Under the pieces are notes generated by a model that saw only the letters and a list, made by a program, of their open reading frames with translations, did no database searches and was not told the DNA's origin. Both the position numbers and the translations under genes were made by a program. A stretch of DNA of 64,000 bases from Linanthus parryae (lineage: Eukaryota > Streptophyta > Magnoliopsida > Ericales > Polemoniaceae), in the NCBI GenBank assembly GCA_023055425.1, contig JALGPY010000005.1:80517495-80581494 (forward strand), in the 5' to 3' direction. Positions 1-10,300 of the stretch are shown piece after piece (position 1 is the first letter of the stretch; each line of letters begins with the position of its first letter).

Positions 1-427
1 CAGGAAGTTTCTGTCTCTCCAGCTCCTACTCTATGTCATATATCGGAGGACCCTAAAGCTTTGGTGAGTCAATGTTATGGTCTAGGAGGGAGCCAGGGAG
101 ACGGGCGGGAGTGTGGCATGGGATATTAGGTTTATGGGAAACTTGCATGCCTGGGAGGTCCATGACATTTCAACCTTTTCGGCTATCTTTAGTGTATGGA
201 ACTCCACCAGGGAATCAATTTCTTAAGAGTGGTGCTTATCTACAATGGTGTATTTTTACTGTTTGATCTTAGTATCCCTCTTTGTGTTAGATCTGGAAGG
301 TAGGAGCTCCTTTAAGGGTCTCCTTTTTTGTTGTAGTGTGCAGCTCATGAAAAGATATTGAATTGACAACTTGGTCTGACGTAGTCAGGTGTTAGTAAAT
401 TGTTGATGTACGTGTAAGTTCAGTTCA
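1..427. other. Left edge, no assignable gene
   Basis: The first 63 bases read open in frame 1 and end in TTG followed by gtgagt, a good splice-donor context. They could be the end of an exon whose beginning lies outside the window, but the short peptide matches nothing I know. The rest is AT-rich with no coding signal. A LINE fragment begins just to the right, so the open stretch may belong to the same LINE debris. Confidence 0.3.
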
Positions 428-732
428 GAATTGTTAAACCACCTTCTGCTTCATTGTCCCGCTGTGCGGCCCTTCTGGGTCAGGTTCTATCGACTTTTCG
501 TATATATTGGGCTGCTTCTGCTACAGTTTCATATTGCTTGGCAGATGTTCAGGGGATAAAGAGAAGGGGAAGGTTGGCTCCTTTTGTTGTTACATGGATC
601 ATTTGGAGGGTGAGCAACAGACAAATCTTCGACAGGATTGGCATGTCAGATGCTTTCTCTAGAAGGCTTATCGTCCATTTGTTGTTGCAGTGGTGGACTT
701 GCATGCTGCTGAGTTCACTTATCATTTGTTAG
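428..732 (+). pseudogene. LINE reverse-transcriptase C-terminal zinc-binding (zf-RVT) fragment
   Basis: A decayed piece of the C-terminal zf-RVT domain of a plant non-LTR retrotransposon. One frame gives LLLHCPAVRPFW near 445-480, matching the HCP..FW core of zf-RVT. After a frameshift, the frame of the ORF starting at 454 gives KRRGRLAPFVVTWIIWRVSN, matching the conserved region that usually reads like P..I.W.IW.ERN. The frame closes at 730-732. No reverse transcriptase is seen upstream in the window, so this is a 5'-truncated dead copy or the tail of one starting outside it. Confidence 0.55.
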
Positions 733-914
733 ATTTTATGGATTCCTTAGCATAGTTTGATTGACCTATCGCTTACTCTATAAACATTCCTCTCAGTTTT
801 AATTTAATTTTATTACCTATAAAGAATGGAAGAAAAACGAAAATGCAAAATCGCACCTATGGATCAGCAGAACTGAAGGGGGAAGATTTTTTTGTGTGTG
901 ATCTAGAGTGGCGC

Positions 915-1476
915 CATGGTTGTCAGGATCGCGATCCGGATCGTAGGATCGTACGATCCTACGATCCTGAGGACGAGTGGTGATCCGGATCGGTTAGAAA
1001 ATCGTTTTCTGATAGGATCGGGTGGGATCGCGAGTAGGATCGTAGGATCGGTCACGATCCTACTATTCTACGATCCTACCTTTTTTTCAAAAATATATAT
1101 ATTTTTTAATTTTTTTTACTTCTCATGGCTTCTCATGCCGCAAAAATGTTTATTGAAGTCTATTTTTATACGCCTAATTTTGAAACTTAAAAGATTCATC
1201 ATCATATGCAAGGGCAGAGATTGGTGTGAAAATTAGCAGAGAGATTGATGTTCTAAATGACCCAAATGGTATGTCTCTATGGTATATTAGGTCTTGAGCT
1301 TGTGTATTAAAACTTTTAGGACATTAAGAACCTGAAAATAAGTCATTTAAGTAGTAACAGTGTCAATACAAAAATAAAATTACACTTTTGGTAGGATCTT
1401 ACGATCCGATCCTACGACTCTCGATCCTGTGGGCCACTCCACGATCCTACATAGGATGACGATCCTGAAAACCTTG
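915..1476. mobile_element. hAT-like MITE with 8-bp target duplication
   Basis: A 562-bp element with imperfect terminal inverted repeats. The left end starts CATGGTTGTCAGGATCG and the right end, read from the other strand, starts CAAGGTTTTCAGGATCG. It is bordered by identical 8-bp direct repeats AGTGGCGC (907-914 and 1477-1484), as expected of hAT transposition. Both subterminal regions are packed with copies of GTAGGATCG and its complement CGATCCTAC, resembling transposase-binding arrays. The AT-rich centre has no transposase, so the element is non-autonomous. Confidence 0.75.
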
Positions 1477-1484
1477 AGTGGCGC

Positions 1485-3833
1485 AAAACAACTTTTGAAA
1501 TTTTGAGGAGTCGACTCAGAAACGTCAGGAGTGGAGTGGTTGTCTGGTAAGGTGGGCATTACCCGATTCGATTGACGGTGTTTTGTCCAATAAAAAAATT
1601 AGGAAACCCCAGTTAGGGATGTCCTCATTATTTTTAGAGATTAGAGAATGTGCATGGTTTTGAGAGACCCTCTATAGGTTCAACATTGTGTATTTCAACC
1701 ATGGTTCTTGTTAAAACCAGACACTAAGTAACACGAGCGCATTCTTGACACTAAGTAACACGAGCACATTCTTTGCCTTGCGAATAGTACTTACTACAGA
1801 CAAGCAGAAGAAGTACTCATTCCAAGGAAAACACGATAGAAACAAATTACTCTTTTTTCACAGTTAAGGTTTGAATTAAGACTAATTGTGTGATGATAGT
1901 TTATTTTGTTTGTATTCCTACATTGTTCTATGATTACGGACAAAAACATCCGAAACAAATATTAGTAGGGTGAACTGAAACCATTATGTATGTACAAGTA
2001 TACAGCCTCCTCTACCTCAAATCGTGGAGTTTGTTGCTAAATTTTACTTGAGACTCAACTGCTTCTCTCTGATCTTAAATCATCTTGATTGCACTTGTAG
2101 ATGCTGTTCAATATGTCAAAGATCGTAGCTTGGTTAAGTTGAATTTGAATTTTTTCATTTACTACTATAAAGTTCCAGCTTTCCGTATAAGGATCTTCTG
2201 TGTTTCTCCTGGGGTTTTATTCTTTTCCTTCCTGCAATTCTATTCGACAACCATGGCTCTCTAAGGCAGCATGTATATGAACCTCAATTGACCCCATAGG
2301 GCTTGAAGTTAGCAATGAAATAAACCAGCAGTACCTTTAAAAGGGATCTAACCGGCAAACTCTACGTAGCAAACTTAATGTTTGACTGGCTTGGAACTCC
2401 TGGCAAATATTACTTGATATTCAATTAATTATTAACCTTTTGGGAAGCATTATTTTTGGAAATAAGTTAGATCACTGATTTGCATCCCCCAAACAACCCT
2501 CAATATGTTTCCTTGAAGAAGAACTAAGTGAGGCCCAATCAACAAATATTTTAAGTGTTTCATGAGCAAGACGCCATCAATGACACTTAAGGTGTGGTTG
2601 ATGAAAATAAATTGTCATAGTAGGGTAATCAATACTCTCTCTCTCTTCTCTTTTGCAATTATCCGTTGTAACTTACTAGTTCTCTAACCCACTATTTTGT
2701 AGTTACAAATTGATACTATGAGCATTAAGCAATATGTCCAACTATCCATATTTTTTTTTGTCAAGCACCAGAATAGCAATGTGTGTCTCATTGATTATGG
2801 AACACGGGGTTGGTTTTGAGGGATTGTTGATCTCTAGTTTGTTTTGTTGGTTTTTATTCTCTTTCGGTGGTCTTTGTTAGAGGTGTTGGTTGTGATTTTA
2901 TATGGTTCCTTGGGTGGGAATTTGATCCTACTCTTGGTGCTTCTTTGTGGTGATTGTGTTGTGGGTATGTTTATTATTGTGATTACCCGTGGGTTTCCAA
3001 TTTTACTAGTTTTAGGCTCTAGCCGTGTTTTTAAATGACTTGAGATTTGAATTCTGCTAAATGCAAATTATGTATTTCAAAACTAGTGTTTAATTTGAAA
3101 ATGCTTGATATCTTAAAATCTGTGGTAGGTATGTTGTTTACAGTCATATTTGTATACAAGGTTTAAATTTTTACCGCATATTCATACAGCAAAAACTCAA
3201 CCAAAAAGCAAAACTATGCTCAGTAGTAATTCGATTTGGCTAAATAAAAAAATGGTATATCGAGTGTGAAAGTAGGGATAACTTATGAATGACAACAAAC
3301 CTGTTTGGAGGCAGTTGGACTATTATGAAGAGAATAACAATAAACTCCCAAATTAGGGATGCAAATCGAAGTTTTCGTCGCTTAGATCTATATGCTTCTT
3401 ATCGTACACCAGTATGATGTGGCATGATGTGCAGACATTAGTATGTCATCTATTGCTGACATGGTATGATACCTATTGTGTAATGCGTGTCACGTATCAC
3501 CTAACAGTGACACCTTCTCTTCTTTTTGGCTGCGGAAGCAGGGGAACCGTTTATTTGAGACAATCATCTCGTTTTGAGTCACTACACAGAAAACTTAAAG
3601 GCCATATGTTTTATGAACACGAACTTCCGGAATTTGTCTGATGCACGCTTCATAGGTTAACTTTTTGATTTAATTTCCATCATTGGCGGAGAATGCACTG
3701 TGTTGGACATCTAAATTGTCACTTGAATCGAACTAGTAGTGTTTATAGGGGTTGCTTTGAAATTTCCGTCGTGTTTAAATTAAATAACAACTTTTGGGAA
3801 AGCTGAGTTTTGGCTACTCGGGCATATACCTGG
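1485..3833. other. Non-coding stretch, no gene found
   Basis: About 2.3 kb of AT-rich sequence with stops in all frames. A short direct repeat (GACACTAAGTAACACGAGC) occurs near 1722 and 1748. I see no exon of the downstream dapF gene and no intact transposon here. If dapF begins upstream of the window, this is intron. Confidence 0.5.
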
Positions 3834-3995
3834 TAGGGGTGTGCATTGGTCGGTTTGGTCGGGTTAAGAGCTTTATAAAAACCAAATTATTCGTTTCAGT
3901 TTGAAAAAATTGAAACCAAAACCAAACCATAAACCTGTCCAAACCACCCAAACCATTGTAAGTGGTTTGGCTCGGTTTGGTTCAGTTTGTTGGGT
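3834..3995. repeat. hAT-type MITE end, truncated
   Basis: It begins TAGGGGTGTGCATTGGTCGG and continues with many GGTTTGG / CCAAACC motifs in both orientations, the usual composition of plant hAT MITE ends. No matching inverted terminus (..TGCACACCCCTA) was found nearby, so only one end or a decayed copy survives. Confidence 0.45.
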
Positions 3996-4589
3996 TGGAA
4001 ACATGAGATTCAACTAGAGAAGAATTTAAGCAATCATATCTAATCTCCAAAGAAACATGCGTATTTGAAATACAATTAACTTCAAATCGCTGGTGAATAC
4101 TGGGGACTACAGCCGCAGATTGGCAAACAGCTGCACCCTGCTGCTCTGTTCTTCATCCCTGTTTTCCTCAACCCAGAAACTAAACTGGCCCCAAAACCCT
4201 ATCTTACTCTTGCTGAAATTTGTAATTTACTATTTTCCCTGTAGCAAAAACTATATCTATGCCCTGTCTTTACATCAGCTCCCAAAAACTACCCAGCACA
4301 CTACTCTACTATACATAAAGCCCATACTTTAGCTGCAGCAGCCCAGTTTCCTCTACCCTCAACCCATTAACTACAGACTCCACATAAAATCAAATTAATT
4401 TGATTTGCTTTAGTTGGCAAATTTCCTTCTTGAGGATTTTCGTTACAGTTGGCTTATATCCTTCGGATTATGGAGCACATTTGACTTTGATTCTTCATAG
4501 ATTTAAAGGTTAACACAGCGAAATCCTTTTAAGGATCTTTGTCACCTTGGTTATTACCTTTTTTTAGGACTTTGTTGTCTTTATGGCTT
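3996..4589. other. Non-coding stretch, nothing recognised
   Basis: AT-rich and without a persuasive ORF. The open frame at 4093-4332 has the low-complexity composition of chance translation. It may include decayed LTR sequence of the Gypsy remnant that follows. Confidence 0.35.
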
Positions 4590-5400
4590 CGGGCCTCGTA
4601 AGTTTCTGAGAGGATCATGGCGAGATATTCCTATGCAAGTCGTGATAGCATGAAAAATGACAGTTATTACTCGCTCCCTCATTACGAGTCTCAACGATCA
4701 CCTAGACGATGATGCTCTATACTTTTGGATTGAAAGTTGCAAATTATTGGTTTGGATGGATGATATAGAAGATTATTTTGACCAGTATGATTTCCGACTC
4801 TTTATGTATCGTGTTTGCTATTAATAAACTTCGAGGATCAGCTCAGAAGTCAGAAGTATTGACGGAAGTTAAAAGACAGTCTGGAACGTCATGAGCAAGA
4901 GCCCATCACGAAGTAGTACGAGATGAAAGCAATTCAGAAAGTCAATTACCTTCCACCATGCAGACAAAGCAGAGATCATTATGATTATTTTGATGTAGAA
5001 AAATACGAGAGTCGCCCCTCTCGGAGGCTGTCATCCTCTAAAGTTGAAGGGTCGCTTTGTCTCAAGTATCCATCCGTTGAGAGTTCAAGCAATACAGCTT
5101 ACTTTCCTTGCGATAATCTCCAAAGGTTATCACAAGGTAAGAGAGTAAGTGTCCCATATCTCTCGCCAAGAAGATCGTCCGACATTTCCTGCTCATCATT
5201 CTATGCTGAGTAATGATCAATGCATAGTTGTATGTGGAGTAGAGGATGATACTCAACTAGAGGAATGTTTAGCGATAAATGATGAAGATATTCAAGAAGT
5301 TCACCCTCATGAGAAACCTAATTGGTCAGATGATGAATATGAAGATGAGATGAAGTTCAGCAGTCTATCGAGTATGTCTTGTGCCTCGAGGTAGGTGCCG
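4590..5400 (+). pseudogene. Decayed Ty3/Gypsy gag
   Basis: Read across several frameshifts and stops, the + strand gives WMDDIEDYF.QYDF near 4755, then INFEDQLRSQKY and LERHEQEPIT near 4830-4910, and MKAIQKVNYLPP at 4923-4958. This is the order of motifs in the capsid part of plant Ty3/Gypsy gag: W.DDIE.YF, then a Y.R.L..HL.RH stretch, then EMK..L...YLPP. A weakly conserved acidic segment (ECLAINDEDIQEVHPHEKPN) follows near 5260-5320. There is no intact zinc knuckle, protease or polymerase. It is probably inside the 5' intron of dapF. Confidence 0.55.
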
Positions 5401-6126
5401 CTACCATCATCAGAGTTAGTATTCCTTGCAATATCATGATCATGATGGTGCCATGCTGACATACTTGAACTTGGGTCCCGTCACTAGTCATCCTGATTAT
5501 GGGATCTCATCTTCTTACACTGTATGGATACCTAAGCCTATCGTGGCAATTCAAAAGTGGAATCTTGTTTCCATACCTCTTGATGGTTGTTCACTCAATC
5601 CTCTGATTTTGTATCATATCAATTCTTATGTGGGTACTCCTGAAACAATCATGGGCGATTTTGTTGGCTTGTTTTGTGATAGTAGCCCTTTCATGATGTC
5701 CTGTATCCTTGATTATGAACCTCACCCTCTTGATGGTATGATCATTTGGGTATTCATACTTTCTTTCCTCAAGCAAACCTACTGCAAGATGATTCTAAAC
5801 TTGAGTCTATTCTCTTATCTTCTCAAGTTGTGCCATCCCCACCACATAAAAAGTTATGCGAGAGTACTGAGTTCGAGTATTTCCGCCAGCTTGAGACATG
5901 ATATGGAAGTTTCTTAACGCTGGAAAAACTGTCCAAAGAGTGTAGTCTGGCAACTTGCTGAACATCTGCTTCATTGCAGAAATTGTCCGATTGTCCCAAT
6001 GCACGTGTATCCAAAAGTTCTTGGCTGTGATAACGTATGGGAGTACATGATGCTCTGGAAAGGTCGCCCGTGCCCGTGGCTCTTTCGTTAAACTCTCCAG
6101 AGTAGAGTTTTCTCAGTGGCGGAGAA
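5401..6126 (+). other. Unrecognised open stretch after the gag remnant
   Basis: A frame open from 5426 to 5917 (163 codons) follows the gag remnant directly. I do not recognise the product and see no protease or RT motifs. The stretch ends in GTGGCGGAGAATGATGCGG at about 6115-6133, which resembles the purine tract and LTR start of Gypsy elements. The likeliest reading is internal sequence of the same dead element with pol deleted. Confidence 0.25.
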
Positions 6127-6420
6127 TGATGCGGATAAAATCCAAAATTATCTTAAGTTATCTAGGATTTTTTTTATATTTAGTTCTATCGATTTTAATT
6201 TGGTATCAGAAATAAGTTAGTAGCTTATCCTTTTAAGAATTTATCTTGTTTAGAGTTTTAGTTTGTTTATGATTCCTTCAGTGTTGCCTGTTTTATAGGT
6301 CTCAAGTTTACAATTGTTTTTCAGCTTATGGTTATTGAAAAACTGATTTCTCCTCAGATATTGAGTGATTGATAATTCTGGATTACTGCGTGTCTTCCTG
6401 GTGCGTGCGGTGTGCTGCAT
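6127..6420 (+). repeat. Possible 3' LTR remnant of the decayed Gypsy element
   Basis: It starts TGATGCGGATAAAATCC right after a purine-rich GGCGGAGAA. No matching 5' LTR or target duplication was found, so the right border is arbitrary. Confidence 0.2.
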
Positions 6421-7365
6421 CAAATAGTATAGCAAAAAGAAATATAAATGAAAAGAAAAAAGAAGATCAAGTCCGAGGAAGAATAATGATTCAGTCAGAT
6501 TCACCGACATTATAGCAAGACAATTCGGTTCCACCAAACATTTAAAACCCCACAAAATACGGAATGCGATTCTCATCCTCTAAGATCAGCAAACTCCATA
6601 TTTGGTGACAGCAAACTCCTGAATGGATCTGGTATTCGACTTGCTGTGCTAAATGTTGATTCTGTTGCTATAGTAGAAACAGATTTATGAACTATACCAG
6701 CCTTTGACGGATTAATCTTAGTTGATGGTGAACAACAGTGGCCATATTTCCTCTATTTTCTGTTGCTATGGCCAGGTTTGCCTCTTGACCCGCTTTCCTT
6801 GCCTTATTCAACATCTGGTATAAACAAGAACAATTTTTAGAGAAGTCGTATATTTTTAGCAGTAATAGAAACTACATATTTAACAAAATTTATAGTAAGA
6901 CTTAAACAATCTAGTATCTAGGCAAACATTATTGATCACAAAAATATGAATGCAGAGAAACTAATAAAATCAAGTGAAGGCCATGTGCGTCAACAGTTTT
7001 TTGCACGGCCCTAATAGCTGTCATTGGAGGTTGCATTCTTATAGTTCCTGTACGTATGCCCTTAGTGTTCAATTGCAAATGTTTAATATATACATGTATA
7101 TTTTTTGCATTATGGTGTCTTTGTCCGTGCTTACTACCTGAAAAGATTGAACAAGGATGTCTTAGTTTGGAGTTCAAATTTCATTCATTTATGCACAAAA
7201 CTATTTTGAATGAAAAAAATTGATCATGTTAATTTTTCTTTATAAATCAAGATTCCAGGAGAAGCCTATCTGTAGTTGTTTCATCTTTTGTTTCTACATT
7301 ACTGGCACGGTCTTGACAATCTGTTGTTTTGAGGAGTGACTTATGAATTTTCTCTCTTAATATAG
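6421..7365. other. Non-coding stretch before the first dapF exon found
   Basis: AT-rich, with stops in all frames. It ends in a polypyrimidine-containing acceptor (ctctcttaatatag) directly before the first recognised dapF exon, so it is read as the 3' part of a long intron. The exon that should encode the residues just before MCGNG was looked for here and not seen. Confidence 0.5.
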
Positions 7366-10300
7366 ATGTGTGGAAATGGAGTACGGTGTTTTGCTAGATT
7401 TATTGCCGAGCTCGAAAACTTACATGGTAGGAAAAGGTATGGTGATGTACTCCTCTCTTGATCATATACTCATATCTATCTGTGTGTGTGCGCACACACA
7501 CTTTACAAGGCACATTGCACATTTGCTACTCAAGCTTTTCGAACTTCTTTGGATGTACAGTGGTGTTATGATGTTATCCTTGTCAGTGCCCCTCTCTACT
7601 GTTTTGCTGTAGTACGTCACTTGCTATGATAACATTTATTAATCTTTGGTAACATTTGTGGTCTGAGTTGTCGTACGGATTTTACTTCTGTATCTGTTTA
7701 TTGTTATATGCAGAAGAGCTTTTGCATGTAATGATCGTGGAGATTGAAGTTAGATTATTTTCTTATCTAAGATTTCTACTGTGTTTGCCCGCTTATTACA
7801 TTATCACTGTTGGATGTTAGACCATACTAACACTCATAAAAATCTGACCTTCTGCCTGAATTTTGGCAGTTTCACCATACATACGGGCGCTGGTTTAATT
7901 GTTCCTGAAATTCGAGATGATGGAAAGGTGACCCATTTGTCAGAATTATATAAGCATCTTTCTGCCATGCATTTTCTTAGGCTTCAGTTAGTAGAGTTTT
8001 CCATTGTTCCCAAGATGATACATTTTGGGCCTGTGTTGTAGTATAAGACAATTTGCATGAATTTAAATCATATCTAGGTCCCTTGCATATATAGTTATTA
8101 ATTTAAAAGTGATAAAACTAATTTATGATAAAATTATAACTTAAGTCACAATGACCTTACTGTATTAACTTTTTTTTTTTTTTTTTCATGTTTATAACAC
8201 ATGTAAATATCCCACGTGTTATGATTTTAGGTAAGAGTTGATATGGGAGAACCAATATTGAAGGCGTCTGATGTTCCTACAAAACTACCAGCAAACAGGG
8301 AACACTCCGTCGTGAAGGCAGAACTTGATGTAGATGGACTTAAGTGGGACGTGACATGTGTTAGCATGGGGAACCCTCACTGTGTCACATTTAGCAATGA
8401 AGGTAGTCAGGTATGTATTCCACCAATGAAAGTAGTATTTCTTATAGATTTTGTAGAAATGTTACAAGTGACGTAAGGTATGTTCACACCTGAACCGCAA
8501 AGGTCATACAACTACAATTTTATTCATTCATCATAGTTCTTTGATACAAGCAACATATTGTAAAATAGGACCTTGATTCAAGGGCATTGTGATTCTCAAT
8601 AGTACCACACATATATCAAAATGAGGTATAGAGTGGTCGTAGCAGAACTAGAAAATGGACTGGGCATTCACACCTAGGTTTTTAAGTAATATCACAAAAT
8701 GAAGAATTTGCTTATTCTAGTTGAATTGTTGAAACGAGGTGTATACCATACTGAAATGACCATTTAGTTTAGACTTTAACGCTACACCTGTTTTCTCATT
8801 ATAATAATTCTTATTTTGATTTTAGGACATCAAATTCACATGAAGCTGGTGTCCTAATCTTATATTTATACTAGAGTATTGTCCGTCCCGTTGGGATTAC
8901 CACAACTTACCCGGAGAAATACTTAAAATATTTATTGTTTATTTTAAATATGATAAATAAAAAATTGATAAATTTGAAAGATTTACAGGAAAGAGAAAAA
9001 TTATTACCACTGATATGCACTTTTTCTGATTCCCCATCTAATCAATCTTTATCAACCATCTAATCATCCCTCCTCAAATTGTAGCATGTAGATCTAATTT
9101 TGATCCAATGGCTATTGAGATGGCCAACACAACAAAGTGAATAGTAAAACACCATCCTATCTTAGTAATATAGATAGTTATATATATATATATAGACTTT
9201 GAGACTACCCGTGTGTTAAGAGAAGACACATTGTTCGAAGCATTAAACTATAGACTTTGAAACCCTCAAATGCTAATGCGTGCCTTAAAAAGCGACTTTC
9301 TTCTTTGCTCACCTTTGTTCTCTTATCTTTCTTGCGTCACATTTTGTCATCTGTCGATGGTTCTGGAAGACTCATCTGGCAAATTATAGGACTGGTATCA
9401 CGGAGATTCTCCATCTTATATCCATGCATTCAATTCCACTTCAGATATACTTTTGTGTTTAGGCACCCACCTTCTAGTTGCTCCTATAGTGCTGTCTGTC
9501 TATCCACACTATAGCAATGTTTTTTGACATTGGATGATAAAATGCTATCAGCATCTGGAATATAGCTGGAAGAAGAATCATTATACCCCTGAAACCAGGT
9601 AAGGTCTTCGGTATTGAAGATACTGCTAGTTCCCACATTAGTTGCCTAATACAAAAGGTTTGGCTGTAGTGTTGCAGATAAATTAATCATGAAGGTTGAA
9701 CTTGCCAGTCTGTATACCAACCTAAATTCTTCTTGGGGACTGACCTAATCTCCGTGACTTTTGTAACTAGCATCGCTTGAAGCACTTCTGTGTTTGCTCT
9801 ATCGTGGATATGCAGGTATGCGTACGGGTGTTATGTGTGTAAACAAGAAGAGCCTAGCGTAATATCGTCAGGCTCGAATTTGTATCTATACATCATGTTA
9901 CATGCTTGGGCTCTACGCCAGCTCATTTACATCTCTGTATTACAGGGTCGTTGATGCCTTACACAAAGCAACCAAACAATGAATCACCTGGGGATTCACA
10001 CAGAGCACTCACAGCTCTCAATAATGTCAAAGATATCAAAGATCATTCACAAATTAGAGCTGCCTTACAATGAAAGACAAAGGTTTTATTTAGAGATGAG
10101 AAAGTATACTGTATACTAGAGAGGAAACAAATAATTCTACCAAATCTCTGAAAATCAAACAAGTTCTAATAATAACTGAAATTCAATTAAAATCTTTAAC
10201 TTGTGATTCCATTCCTTCTACATCACTATTTCCTCATTTTGGTTATTTATACCTTATATTTATTCTCCGTGACTTGGGCTCGACTCGCCAAAAATATGAA

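Noticed and set aside
6530..6610. Possible dapF exon (YGMRFSSSK resembling the segment before MCGNG)
   Set aside because: Only three or four residues match, no splice donor fits, and the FNSDGSEPE-type residues are absent.
7370..7612. 80-codon ORF overlapping the MCGNG exon
   Set aside because: It is in a different frame from the dapF exon. The exon frame with its splice donor at 7437 explains the sequence better.
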